Shown piece after piece: positions 38,513 through 52,154 of a stretch of 64,000 bases of DNA. Origin of the DNA: Nymphaea colorata (taxonomy: Eukaryota > Streptophyta > Magnoliopsida > Nymphaeales > Nymphaeaceae); the NCBI RefSeq assembly GCF_008831285.2, contig NC_045140.1, positions 23,578,131-23,642,130 on the forward strand, given 5' to 3'. The notes under the pieces are model-generated. The model saw nothing but the letters and a program-made list of their open reading frames with translations. It was not told the origin of the DNA and did no database searches. The translations under genes and the position numbers were made by a program. How positions within the stretch are numbered: the first letter of the stretch is position 1; each line of letters starts with the position of its first letter.

Positions 38513-39114
38513 ATTCAATGCATTGCACATCCAAGAGAAGAGATGACAAAAGAGCCTCGAGGAAAAAAAATAAAGTAACAATTTAGTGAGGTATTTTAAA
38601 TAATATAAATCCATTTTCCAGGCCCTTGACTATCTATGTCAGTTACTAATTGTAATTAAAATAACAGAAAAATTAATGTCTTAAATAAAAGGAATGTGTA
38701 ATCGGAATTTTTTTTTCTACGTTCGGTGGTCTTCAATTGGCGAGTTATGCTTCGAGAAAATATTAATTGCCCAAAACGAATTATTATCCAAAACTACAAG
38801 TAGAAAATATCCAATTCCCAAATTGATATGCATGCCTTACTCTGAGTCGTGACCAAATCCAAACACTAATCATACTAGGACATCAAATCTAGATCCAGAT
38901 TTAAGATTCGGGTCTAGCTCCAAGTTCAGGTCGGCAACAGATCGAAGAGATCATATTAGGTCCGATCCGGTAAATAGTGGACCCAAACCGGGTTCAATTC
39001 TGACGTTGTGACAAATACTCATACCAAAGTGTGACTGAAAGGAAAAAAAACGAACCCGAAGTCAAAGACCAAAGTTTGCAATATCCAAAACGTATTGACA
39101 ACTACACTAAGGGC

Positions 39115-39320
39115 GGGGCGTGTTTGATGGCCGAAGATCTCAGATCCCATCTTTTTTTAAGATCCTTTTTATGTAGGATCCAAAATATAAACCAACATCG
39201 GATTTTATGACTATCACAAGGATCTGAGATACTTAGCTCTTATTTGATGTTGGATGGGACAGGGATTTGAAATTCTTAATGATGTCATGGATCTGATATC
39301 TGAAGCTATCAAATGCCCAC
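39115..39320. mobile_element. inverted-repeat element of about 206 bp
   Basis: The left end GTGTTTGATGGCCGAAGATC and the complement of the right end (GGCATTTGATAGCTTCAGAT) are related over about 30 bp; further CAGATCC words sit just inside both ends. Non-coding. The ends resemble PIF/Harbinger-type MITEs, but I cannot fix the target duplication. Confidence 0.5.
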
Positions 39321-40047
39321 TTATATTGTCCTTTTTTTTACTAGTAGCTTGGAGAGGAGATCCCCTGCTCTGGTCGAGCACACAAGTAAGTTGACCAATA
39401 ACTAGACTCGTGCTTTTGACTAGCAGTTCAATCTAATCGGGTCGAGTATACGAGTAATAATGGGCGTAATAAAAAAAAGAAAACCCAAATCATGGGAAAT
39501 GAGAATGGTGGATCTCCTCTCCAATGGTTATCCACAAGACTGGTGCTTCATAAAGGCAATGGGGTGGTTGGATGTGGGGCCAGCAACGAGTAGATGTTTT
39601 TGGATCTGGATCCACAGCATGTGCTCAGTTGAATCCATACACGGGGTCGAAATCGAGAGCCGATGTCAATTTCTTAGAGGACCTGTAGGTTATAGATTCA
39701 TGAAGGATCCAGTTTTCTCTCTCTATATATTAACCAAAACTCCAGGTTCTAGATTCACAAAGGACGATCTTAGCCATTGATTTAATTAAGACATTTTGGT
39801 TATTTAACATTAATTCCTAGTTTTGTCTCAGTTTTTTTTTTCTCATTTTCAAGTTAGTCAATGTCGATGAACAAAAAATTCCTGACAGATTAAAAATTTC
39901 ATTTTCAAGGTAGTAAATATGTCTGATGTTAAAATTTTAAATTTTTTATAAAAAAATTGTTAAGATATTAGTAATGATTTGCGGTGCAGTAGTAATGATT
40001 TATGGCACAGCAACCGTTGAAATGCAATTTAACAAGAAATTTATACG

Positions 40048-40049
<2 letters not shown>

Positions 40050-40123
<74 letters not shown>
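40050..40123. repeat. (AT)n microsatellite
   Basis: About 37 uninterrupted AT units, followed by a short AC run. Confidence 0.95.
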
Positions 40124-40128
<5 letters not shown>

Positions 40129-40322
40129 TAAAAGTTGGATGATTAAAAATTAAAATATTTATATAAAAAAATCATCATAATTATATGATATTAATAATGA
40201 CTTATGGTGCAGCAACTGTTGAAAAGCTTTTAACAACAAAATTTACGATGCTTTTAACAACCGATTTTTTATCAGGGCCGTCCGTGAAATGAGTGAACTT
40301 GAAGTCAACGTTCTTTCTCTCT

Positions 40323-40325
<3 letters not shown>

Positions 40326-40393
<68 letters not shown>
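40326..40393. repeat. compound (TA)n(GA)n microsatellite
   Basis: About 16 TA units, then about 17 GA units; same TA-then-GA order as at 6532-6626. Confidence 0.95.
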
Positions 40394-40396
<3 letters not shown>

Positions 40397-42277
40397 TAGA
40401 GATGCACAAAGCTACTTGATTTAATAATATAAAAAACTTATGCTTATATTGGGTTAATATATAGGTGAATGCCCTATTACTAACAAAATTTATGTGAAAG
40501 CCGTTTTCTGAACACGCATTATATTATCTCTTACAATGTGAATATAATTTCCACGTCTAGAAGTTTTTTTTTTTTAATTAACTATGTTTTTTCAATTGGT
40601 CTACAAAGGATAGATTAAGAAAAGCTCAATATATAAATTTTTCTTTATAGAGTACAATTAATTCATATTTCTTATCCCCATTTGAAGAGAATCAAGAAGA
40701 ACAATTAATTTTCTGTTGGCAGCTCGATTAAGTTGAATATTTGTTGTGGGGAGGGTGGAGTGTGGAGAGAGAGAGATATATATATATATAACTTGCATTA
40801 AACGAAACTAGAAACATTCATAGAGTAAGAAAGCCAAGAAAAGACGAGACAAAAGAAAATAAAAAAAAAACAAGCAGTAGAAAAGAAGTAAGAAACCAAA
40901 TTTGGCAGCTAGAAAGTCTTCATGATAGCTAGAAGCGCTACTCGGAGGCTTTGCAATGAATGGTGGAAATCAAAAAAGCGTGCCACGAAAGATGACCATT
41001 TGCGAGTGATCCAAATCCGCCACTAAAAGTTACATAACCATGTATGCCAAAGAAATCGCCATCGCTCTACCTAACACGTATCTTCTTCATAAGATGCTCC
41101 AGTGTTCAGGATTTGTTTGTCGTCAGATATCTTTGCTTGGTGTAAAGGGTGATTGATTGCAAACAGGATAACTTTCGAAGGCATGCCTAAATAATTGTCA
41201 CATACCCACACTCACACCACCTTAACCTTCTCCTATTGAGAAAAAACGAAGCAAAGTTTTCTACGGGTAGTAAAAAAGACTTTTCTTGTAGAAAAATGAA
41301 TTGTTAGATCGATAAAAACTTCTCTTTTCACCCAAAGAAACTAACATGAAAGTTATGCTGACCTTATTGATACAATTAGGCTTTCCTTGAACTAATGTTA
41401 CTAGAAAGATATCACACAATTATTTGAAATATTAATAAAAAAAATTAAGTTTGCATTTGGGTACTCAAAGAAGCCAAAGCTTTCGAGGTTAAGGGTGCTT
41501 CGGGATCATACATGTGTCACACATCCATCATTTGTAGTCCAAAGAAATAATACCCAGAAGAATAAAATTGGTGACTAGACTTCACCAGCTTCCCAGCGTA
41601 CCCTGGATATAATTAATCACATAGGTTACAGTCAAGAATGCTAACACAAACTAATGAAATTACTGTTTGTCTTTAGTAAGTAAATTTGGGTTCTTTTATT
41701 ATATGGACACAAATTTAAGATAATAATATCCCAGAATTAATCAGAAATGGCTGTTTTCTAACTAATGGTGCAAAACCCAGGTGAGCAATATGAAGCCAGA
41801 CGCCCAGTGAAAGCAGGGAAGTGAAATTTTAAGGCAGAAAAGTGATTTCTCTCAACACTATGAAAAAACCACTGCTTTCGTCGAAACCCATCATGAATCA
41901 CATTCCGACGAGTAGATTACATGCAAAATAAGCACTCAATTAGCTTCCAAAACGAAGAATTCAAGAGCTCATTTTATTGTCGCGCACAACCCCATTAGTA
42001 AAAGATCACAATTTAACAGGAGATCAAAAGAATTTTTGCCAAAGAAAGTCTGACTGCTCGTGAACTGAACAACCCACGATGAATCTCTATCCAAATAAAA
42101 GAAGAAAGAGAGAGCAAGAGAGAAGGCAGGATTTACCAGTCTGTCTTCGGGTATTTTCTGGAATCGGGACTTTAGATGGCATTGGAGGAATAAAATAGAA
42201 CAAGGAAAGTGCAATATATAAATGTTGCAAAATCATGTACAAGTAATGGCTGCTTCATCGAGTGACTGTATAATGGA

Positions 42278-45200
42278 CTAGATGCAGTAACACAGTTTTG
42301 AATCTATGGATGCTAAGCAAATTGCAAAAGCCTGGTAGCCAGTCAAGGGATACCTGAAGTTATTAGGAAAATAAATTCTTCGTAAATTGGCAGGAAGAAA
42401 ATAATGAAGTACCAGTAGCTGCAAGTGAAGACACTTTACCTATAATCCATCAAGTATTTTGACTTTCCTAACTTTCCGAAAAGAAGAACTGTTTGCCCTC
42501 CGCCATCTTCCTGTCTCGAAGAAAACATAAAATTTTAGCATGAAAAAGTTTATCTAAAGAGATACTCGGTTCATAAATGAAAGGATTATTAAGCAAAAGT
42601 GTGGCAAGGAATGTGTATCCATGAATCACCTTCATTGTAAGCTGAAAGTTCTTAACTGATGCTTGTATAGATATGTCTGTCCTGCTTCTTTCTCTGAAAT
42701 CTAGTTCATGTTGCTTTGAGCTCTAAATTGGAATGATGGGAAAGGTAATGAAAATGAATTAGAACAAAGCGATAAAAATCCCAAGATTAAGCTGTTGTAT
42801 GAAATGACTACTTTTAGAGAGACAGATGAAATTTTAAATGCTATCACTACCAGATACGTACTGATGCATAAAAAAGGAGACTAAAAGTTTTAGGCAAAGA
42901 ATGCAGGAAAACAAAATGTAGGGGTCTAATGGATCCTCGCACATAGAGGTTTGATTAGCACTAACTTTGTTGTAGTGTGGAGTTTTTGAGAATAACTGGT
43001 GCACTTTGCTCTTGTTCTCCTCCCAGTTCCTTGACAATCCTCTTGAATTGCGTACCTGTTTTATTAAGCCATTAATTTGATGAAAAAGTTAAGCAGAATA
43101 ATGAACAAAATTAACTAACTTTTGAGTACATTTCACCGAAAAAACTACCTTATGAGTGCAGATGTGCAGTTTCATTCAATTAAGCAATCTTATCCACCAT
43201 GGTTATGCTAATCAAGGACCTGTCTCATGGACAAGAGATTATGGCACTCTTTGTGTAGTTACTTGGTATGATTCAGAGGTTACAGAGTGATGCCTCCACA
43301 GGGGATCAGGAATCACTTGTGTGGTATTCAAAGTTGAATTACAGACAGTTAGTCGCCAAGTCATTAACGGCACAAGAGCAAAATGATTAAAGATCCACCC
43401 TTTTTTGCAAATGGGCCATCATAGTTGAAGAATGAAGCTGAAATTGTATTATTATGTTTGGCATGGATAAATTTTCTCTGTCCGAAGGGAAAAATTAAAG
43501 ATACTGCTAAAGGGATATGAAAAAAGATAAATTGATTCAGTCTTCAGTCCATTTTTCAGAAGGCAAGCTGTAGAAGTAAAAGTCCCCAAAGAAGAGGCAT
43601 TATTGAGCCGCCAGGCTTCTGACATTGAGACAAACCTGAAGAGAATTTTTAGCATGCTTTGATCGAGATTTTGGTACAAAAGCCTTCATCCTCCTGAAAC
43701 TCCCAGTCAAAGTGGCTATGGTGGGAAAGAAACTGCAGAAGAGAAGAGTTACTACCTGACAAACCCAACAAAAACAAATAAAAAGACAGGAAGTTTTTAA
43801 GTCATACGTAGCAATTGCGACCAGTTTCTTGGAATCCTTCCACTGGACACCAAGAGAGATACTCTGTAAAAAAAAAAGCAACAAAATTGAAAAGTTATCA
43901 TCTTGAAAGAATGCTGTAAAGCCTAAAACCCATTGACAAAAAAAAGATTGATGTATCAGTTGCAGCATTCTTTCCTCTCAGATATCACCAGAGAATCAAA
44001 ATTACAAGTTTTTTCCAATAACATTTCATTGAGAGCTTGGGCTAGTAACTAGTAAGACTACAGCTTTTGAACCTGATCCCATATGTGGTAGCATGTGCCC
44101 ATGAAATTAGCAGTTACGGTTCCAATGAAAGTTTCATGCCACTTAGACTTGATCCCAGCTGGGTTTTGTGCTACAATGAATTCAGATCTGCCCCATTTTC
44201 TTTGGTGGTAGGCCACAGCAAGTTTTCGATCTACCCTTCCTTGACCCTCCTACACCAAGAGCAGGACAATCTTAAATGAGGCGACCATGCTGTTGAGATG
44301 TAACTATGTCACCAAAAGTGGACAGAAGATTAAAGCTATGAAGTCTCTCAGAGGTCCAATTTGAACAGTAAACACCTCAACCTTATCAGTTTCAAAAATC
44401 GATGGATATAATCATGAAATTCACACATGAAACATTTGTATCAACATGGATGGAAGAGTTCATCATGAAAGGAAGATAAATTGCAGTGGAACTTAATATA
44501 CAATGTAACAGAGAAATCAGGCTCGCAAGTAAGGATGAGAAATTTTAAGGTGAACTAAAAAATTAATCAGGTATCCTTTCTACCAGCTTACATTAGTGTA
44601 GAGGGTGTAAAGGAAAAATCCACCATGTTTGTCAGGCTGTTCTTGTACAATGTAGCAGGAACACCTTCCTATATCTTCTGGAAGTTGCCTATAGATTAGA
44701 GACCTGGGCATCAAAATAGGCAATGATGAAAGCTTACTCAAGGAAGAGATATTGACGGAAGCCATTAATGATTGAGCAGTAATCATGCATCCAAAGTTTC
44801 TCCGGCAGAAGGGAAGTCATTTAATGAATCAACATATAGAAGTTTCCCGCTAAATCAACTGCTATTTGAACAGGCTTGTCAACGGCGGATAGCAGTATCA
44901 AATTATACAATAGAACCATGGGAATTTAATACCCGTTCACATGCGTATCCATGCAAGGAAAATGCTGAAGGAGCTTGATATTTTTAAGATGAAAATTCTG
45001 TTGGAAGAGAACATTGAGATGTTCCTACAGGAAAGAATTATTAGAAATTTCATTCCTAAATCTAGCAAAACAGCATCGTGAAAAGCCCTTGAATGACTGT
45101 TGCATTGCTTCATATCTTTGTCGCCATTTATCGCTACTTACATTAACGACTTAGGTATGAAAACTAAGGTCTTCTTCAAGAGCGAGACTTGTCTTTTCGA

Positions 45201-46193
45201 TGCTAATATTTCACTGCAGGTGAAGGAATAGAATTACGCAGTGTTGCTTCACTTTCGGAACAAAGGAGCAAGGAGGACGGACAAATTTAAGCAGTGCATA
45301 AAGCAGCCTTTTTTTAACCTCATTTTGAGATATCCTATGAATGGATTTTTTTTTTCCTGATTCAGTGAGAACTAAGCAAAATCTGATACCATCTTATAGA
45401 TAAAAATTAATTGGTTTTGAACCATAGAACCCGACTAGCTGAGTGACTGAGTCAAATCTCTGCCGCATTCCATGGAATCGCTACATGTGCCAGAAGCTGG
45501 TCTCTTTGCATCTTTTCTTATGTTGCGCGCCGCTCAGTCAAGTTCTTCCAGTTTGAGGTTCGATTGTTGCATCTTTAACAGATAACCCGATGGAATATCC
45601 ATGAGAATTAGTTTCAACACACAGAAGAATACGTATGCCAGAAGCATGCCTTTTCTCAGTTTCCATACGTGTAACATTCTGTAACACTTTGTGACGATGA
45701 TGACCGTGATCATCACAAATATGTCATCGGAATTTGATCGCAGTGAAGGCAACGAGCGAAAGCATCGACATACTAACCTGTTAGAGAGGGTGGACCAAGC
45801 TGAAGCAGGAGCAGTCACAGCATTCGAATCGTCCCAAACACACATCGAATCGTTTAGGTTTGCATTGGTTTCAAACCATAAGTTCCTATTTTCTTTGATA
45901 TCGACAAGACTGGCGCAGGAATTCGAGAAGAAACCTTTTCTCCTGTGAGACAAACCATTCTTAGTATTCCAACTGCTGCTAGCACGACCACCACCTTCTT
46001 CCATGGGCTTCTTGCCTCTGTTGGAAGACCAGCCTTGCCCGTAGAGCCCGTTTCCCGACGAACTACACAGATGCAGATTGAGTTCTCCGCTGCCACCATC
46101 TTCGTAATCCCTGAGGTCATTCAGAGGATTGAGATACAGAGATTTGAAAGAACATCCTTGCGAATGGACGCCATTTCTCGTAAATGAAGGCAT
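42278..46193 (-). CDS. TULP8: tubby-like protein 8 (TULP8) homologue, nine exons
   Basis: Atypical plant tubby-like protein without an F-box; plant tubby domains are thought to bind phosphoinositides at the plasma membrane and some act in transcription, but the role of this member is not shown by sequence. Minus-strand exons: 46193-45778, 44703-44592, 44249-44073, 43863-43808, 43732-43636, 43055-42966, 42722-42630, 42510-42440, 42353-42278; all frames join; 395 residues, against 397 that I recall for Arabidopsis TLP8. Residues 1-135 are Ser/Asn-rich and low-similarity, ending in the conserved APASAWSTLSNR. The tubby domain follows: LPEDIGRCSCYIVQE, GFFLYTLYTNEGQGR, DRKLAVAYHQR, FIGTVTANFMGT, TIATLTGSFRRMKAF, WEENKSKVHQL, KQHELDFRERSR, ASVKNFQL, GKSKYLMDYRYPLTGYQAF and the end ASIDSKLCYCI. 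Intron 4 (43733-43807) is only 75 bp and has no in-frame stop. Confidence 0.9.
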
Positions 46194-46989
46194 AGTTTGT
46201 TCATATACTTCGGGTATCAGTGAAACAGAGGATATCTAGAAGATGGTCAAAGAGAGACAGTAGACAGAGCCGCAGAAGCAGAAGTGCAGAAGTGCAGCCT
46301 TAAGAGTCTGTTAGAAAAGAGCTTAGTTTTTTTATGGCTAGAGTCGAGAAGCTTGCTTACCAGTTCAGCTGTTTTGTTGGTTACTTTATCTTGCAGGAAT
46401 TTCATGATTCTTCCTTCTTTTTTTTTTTACTATCGGTAATTTGTTCTTTTTGACAGCAACTCTGCGCCTTCGCGTGGCGATCGATGTTGACCTAGTGCTG
46501 CTTTTACAGTCTTCATGATCCGAAAAGAGTGAAAAACAAGCTTTTAGTGACACTGCCATTTGGATTATTCTCATGCGCTTCCACTTTCCCTTTTACCTCA
46601 CTTTCTTTCCCTTTCCTGAACAGGCTGTGATGACAGTGACAAACGCTTAGACTGCTCCATTTTCCTGCAATTTTTATGAGATTTTCACGGGGTTGCATGC
46701 ATTTTTTTTTTTGAGAAACTGCAGGAAAATAAGGAACTTGATAATTAAACGTGTAAATAATGCAGATTCGAAATATGTGAGTAAAAGACAACGGAGCACG
46801 CAAATCGCATTTGGACACTTTACTTTTAAGAGTTATGTTGGCACCCCACGTCTGTCCCAGCTAAGTCCCAAATAAATGGAGTTCGGATCAAAATATACAA
46901 AAGTTAGATTCTCACGGAATTTAGTATGGGAGAAAGAACCCATGCCAAAATCAAGCCATTCGAATCCTAGATCAAATTAGTAACAAAAG

Positions 46990-46990
<1 letters not shown>

Positions 46991-47026
<36 letters not shown>
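46991..47026. repeat. (TA)n microsatellite
   Basis: About 18 TA units with a minor interruption at the right end. Confidence 0.9.
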
Positions 47027-47034
<8 letters not shown>

Positions 47035-50000
47035 AAATGGAAAAATATTTAAGAGAATCTATTTGTGAGATGTTTTACTCACGCTCACAATGATTTTCTA
47101 TAAATTGTATTAATTCAATGAAAAACAAGCAGCTATCAGGCTTGATATACCAAACTTAATGTGATTCATATGAATTTTGTATTCTAAGTAGATCATATGG
47201 TGGAAATTAGGTTGAAAAATATGAAAGGAACCTGTACCGAAATACCCCTCTTTTAGTGTTATTGTTCCCCCTCTCCTCGGAGTTATTTCTCTTAGAAATT
47301 TGGCTGTTATTAACTTAATTTTCATTATTTATACCTACACAGATAATTCTCATTAAATGATATATGAGAGTCTAGTAGCTACCTATTTTCTTAATTCTAA
47401 AAAAAAAAACAACCACAGTGCCTTTTTCATAATAACGCCAATAACAAACATTAGCTTTTGAGTAAATTGAATTTTGAATTTTTTCTAAAACGAAAACAAC
47501 AAAATGTTGAAAAAGTGGGCAGATTCTATATGCTGTTACTTTTTCCTAATTAAACCAGAAATTTCGGGGTGCCCTTCATGCAAACACGGTCCATTCCAAT
47601 GGCAACATGTCAACAGCAATGATTGATGTACCATTAGTAATTTAATGGGTTACAGAAATCATTAAAAAAAAAACTATTGGTAGGTTTACATATGGCAGTA
47701 CAATCTAATAATACAGATGTTCATCTTCTTAATTGACGCAGAGTGGTGCAATTCAATCGCATCACAATGTTCGACAAGGGAGAACTTTCAAATATTGTGA
47801 AGGCCATGCGACTCTATGACTCTCTGTGTAAGTTGAGACATGCAGACATTTCACCATCTGTAATCGACGAGGTTTTGGACTTTTAGAGCAAGGAAAAGAG
47901 GGAGAACGGTCTTCGGCTCTCGATAATCTCATACTCACTCAAAATCTTTAATAATAAGACAATATTAACAGCTTTTACTATGTAAATAAAAAACAATGAT
48001 CTTTAACCTGCAACATGGTAGCAACCAACAATAAGTAGAATAAAAAGGGCCATTTCGATGATACTTCATTGTGATGACAAGCAACCCCACCCAGCAAGGA
48101 TGCAAACAAGTCGAATGTGGTATGAGCTTTTTGTCATTTTGGGTTTGATTGAATTCAGTTTCAACACAACCTTCCAATGTATTTAGCTATCTCGGATCCG
48201 ACCAACTTGCATTATGGATCCGCAGCGGCAGCCATGGGAGGGCCCATTTATTGGACTGGTGGGGAACAGGTCGGTCCAGTCCATTATTGCATCGAAGTCC
48301 GAACCTTCCATCTAGATCCATCCTTGTCGTTGCTTCGTCACTGAAAGGAGGGCTCAATAATATATCTCTGAAAATTTCCTGTCGACAATGGTGGCTTCGT
48401 CCTGATGTAGTTTGGTAATTTCCTCTGGTTGACGTGAACCGGAATTGAATGTAGTTTCCGTCAAAGAGTGTGCAGCCAACAGGCTTACCAACTGATGGGA
48501 TCGACAACCGATGGCGATCTTCTCGTCAATTCCCTTCGTAGTGATTATCCTTTTTCCTGTTGGCAGATGAAATTTTGATCCGGAAATCACTGTTCATCTC
48601 ATCTGTCGGTAGCTCCGGCCGATCAACCCATAGACGTTCGCGTTCCTCCTAGATCCCTACGCTCGTTCGTTGAGCATCGAATCATGAGTCCATGTGCATG
48701 TGGTGGTGGGGTGGCGGCGGTTCAGTCGTCGTCACCACCACGGAACCAGAGGCACATAGCGCAGCGCACGTAGCTGAAACTTTGTTACTGGAATTCACCG
48801 ATTCCTAGTTCGTTCTCTTCTACCAACAAATTTATTTTAGCTTTTTCTATCCATTCACAGAGGTACACGCCTATATTTGTGCAACTTAGATAGTTTCTAT
48901 CTTTTCAATATTATTGAGTTGTTCACGGTTTAAACTTGAGTTGCTTACTGATAAAGCGCACAAAGAAAAACAGGGAAAATTGTCTTTGTACCAGCATTGA
49001 GTTCTCAACATATATATATATATATATGTTCCTTTCATTGGACTCTTAAAGAAAAAATAGATGAAAGTTTTGTCTGCTGAATTTGAACGTTTGTCATTGT
49101 TATTCGATAGAGACAGGTTTGGTGCAAGTGATGAATGGCTGACAGCGGGGGTAGTAAAAGATTAGGTTAATTTTTATGCAAGTGGTGGAGGAGGAAAGAG
49201 TGGGCAATAAAGAAACGTCCAGTTGAAGACCTTGCGTTAAGTCCCAACTCTATCATGTGCAGTCCGAGTCTCGTAAAGGTTCCCGAACGAGGGCTCTTCA
49301 AGCTTTTTTCCTCTTAGCAAACACTTCATCATTTCAAAGAAGAAGACGTGTGCATTTGAAGGAATAAAAAAATATTAATGGCTCGAAAGTGCACCGAATT
49401 TAATAATGAAAGATTCAGTTTTCCATACTAGCTGTATAATCTAATAAATTGACAGCAACATTACATTGGATGATTGAGATTGGTAAGAATTATTTTTTCC
49501 AAATACCCCGTTCATGAAAGCCTAATGGTGCTAACAGCATGGTTCATGTGCAACGCAAACACGGGATGCTCAGAATGTGCATATGGCAATCTCTAAGTTC
49601 TAACACTACCATTTTGATGAAAACAGCTAAACAAACGCTCCATCTTATTAGGGGACTTCTGTTCCGCGCCACCCCACTTGATGCAAACAATGTCACCAGG
49701 CTCGGCAGAGGACTGACATTCCGAATCATGCATGAACCAAACAACCTTTGAGAGCTTGTTCTGCTAGTGTGCTAAGGACTTGAGAACAAAGTCTGTGCAT
49801 AGTGTTAGGAGAGACATACAAACAGTGGACAAAGAACACGGTGGGACACAGGATTCCAGGAACTAGTTCTTGAGGAACACATTTCTCCATATATCAACAT
49901 CATGGAAGTGTTGGGGAGGATGAAGAACGCATTCAAAGGAAGGAAATAGGACAAGATTTTGTTCATACCCACGCTGTAGGCTTTTATTTTTTTCCATGGA

Positions 50001-51799
50001 GAGTGAGAAAGGTTTGGAGCGTTTGTTAAGGAGAAAAGGAAAGAATGGACCAACTGGACCACAAGGCATTGCATGGACCTCTTTTGCCAGACTGGTGAGG
50101 TTCGTGGATGGCTTCATTGAGGCTCACCGCAAGATGGGGGATTCTGGACCATCAGATATGGTGGATGGTCCACTTGATCATGTCTGGTTCTGACCCGTTT
50201 GGCTTTGGATCTTTAAGTGAGAAGACGTCACCATTTGAATACCGAAGCAGCCGTTTGGCAATAGTAACAATAGTAATAACAGGTAAGCTTACTGTTTCAT
50301 AAATCTGTCGACAAATTTATGTTCAATCTTTGACACAGATTTGTGGGACAACAATAAACTGATCCCATTTCTGAATGGCCCCTTAAGTATACTTTTGTTG
50401 ACATTAGCATCAAAATGGACTTAATATTCAAGACTTGTAACTAGGTTTTGACACTGATGTTGCATAGTTAATCAGGTCTCACAGCACATTTTTTTCGCAT
50501 AATTCCTAAAACATTCATCCCAAACTTAGCCAAAAAAAGCACCAAATGAAAGTTTAGCTATGATTCATCCTTTGCGTGTCTTTAAAACAATGTTAGGACC
50601 TGTCTAAACTTTAAAATAGTTTACAAGTGTTTGGATGTAGGTTAAAAGAAGAAAGGCAAAAAATCAAGGTAAATTTCCTTGGGTATATTTTGGGCGGATT
50701 TTTTTTTTTTTAAAGGAGAGAAAATTTCATCTCATTTTTAGTCTGAAAATGTTTTACTCTACTGAGATACATTTTTCGATCAACAATCTAACTACTGAAA
50801 CCATGTAAACAAGAAGTCCGATCACAGAAGAACATTTATATAGAACAAAATTCAGGAAAAAAGGCCTAAAATAACTACTACTTTACTTTTGAGAAACACA
50901 GTAGCCGAACAATAGCTACAAAACACCGTATTCAATTTCAATTTTTGAAGCAAGACACAGCATTTACTTCACTAACGCCTACATTGCATATGATTACTTT
51001 AAGAAAGCTTGGATAATCGGCAGATATCCTTGAATCCTGCTTCCAATAACCTTTTCAAAACCACTTAAATTAAGCATTTCTCCTTCTTCAGGAATCTAGA
51101 AAGTATAATCCATGAGTCTCAACTAAAGCAAATCCTGCCCAGCGCTTGCTGGATAGATGCAACAAGCTGAACGCAACTGGCCCAATCAGTCTGATTGAAG
51201 ATTAGGCTAAAGGGTAGCCCGCCGATTAATAATATAATAAAGCTATGAAAGCCTCAATTTCGAAATGTAGACATTCTTTATGAAACCGGAACGAAATAGC
51301 AACATATCTCTTCCTTGAGATCTATCTACCTGACTCCTTCCCCTTCTCTCTCCTTCACATTTTCCGACCATTCGGCTAGTTGTTCGGATGTCCCTCTCCT
51401 TTATGTGCTCCGGCCACTCGACTAGTTATCCGGTGGGAACACCAGAGCATGTAAATAGAGCCTAGCGGAGCAACCGGCATCGGTCACTGCCTAGTGTGAC
51501 ATTCGACAGTGCTCCTGGGTGGGCACAGACGAGTGAGACCCCATTACGCTGACACATCGGATCAGCAACGCGAATTTCAAGCCCCAACAAATTTCCGGCA
51601 TAGTTGCTCAACAGGACACTCTTGACCACGATGTCACCTTGGCAGTTCGTAGGCGAGCCAGGGTGGGCAGCCACGGCGATAATGGATGCCAACAATCTTC
51701 AGCAGGATGCCAAGGGTGCTTCAGGGACAGCGAGACAGTCCTCCATAAAAAGTGATTGGGCCATATGATCCTTCCACGAACTGCTACCACTCTTGAAAG

Positions 51800-52154
51800 T
51801 AGGGATGGCAATGTATCTAATTTAGATCAGATATCCAACGAAGCTATTCTGAAAATTTTGAATATAAAAAAAAACATTCAAATTTAAGAAATGACATCTG
51901 ATCAAATATACATAAATATTTAATCGACTTCAAGTACAAATTCGGATCAGGTTTATTTTTAAATAATTATCCTATATTCAATGTTTTTTACATTTTGAAA
52001 ATCAGTTAAATTCAATTCTTAATTTGGATTTAGATATAAATGTAAAATTTGAATTTGGATCAGATTCAGATTGCAAAATCATATTTCAGATTCAAATTCA
52101 GATATGGCTTTTCTTTGTTTGCCTTTACATCGGACTATGATGTCGACATCCCTA
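51800..52154. mobile_element. hAT-like MITE, same family as 38108-38512
   Basis: 355 bp, starting TAGGGATGGCAATG and ending with CGACATCCCTA, so the outer 8 bp are inverted. Interior of repeated CAGATTCAAATTCAGATA-type words. Flanks CTTGAAAG and TGTGGAAG match at only 5 of 8 bases, so an old insertion if it is hAT. Confidence 0.55.

Larger units (their letters stand above)
36350..42277. other. gene-free spacer between the CLC and TULP8 genes
   Basis: Contains the presumed CLC promoter, a truncated MITE copy at 37398-37649, a MITE-like element at 38108-38512, an inverted-repeat element at 39115-39320, and microsatellites at 40050-40123 and 40326-40393. The last part before 42278 should hold the 3' UTR of the TULP8-like gene. 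A plus-strand open frame at 39460-39780 has no recognisable similarity. No gene is supported. Confidence 0.6.

Noticed and set aside
47740-47890. Possible short exon after a good acceptor-like CAG
   Set aside because: No donor, no partner exon and no recognisable protein sequence.
51462-51811. GC-richer open frames that might encode a small protein
   Set aside because: Competing frames, no similarity that I can recognise, no splice partners, and the end is cut by a MITE-like element.
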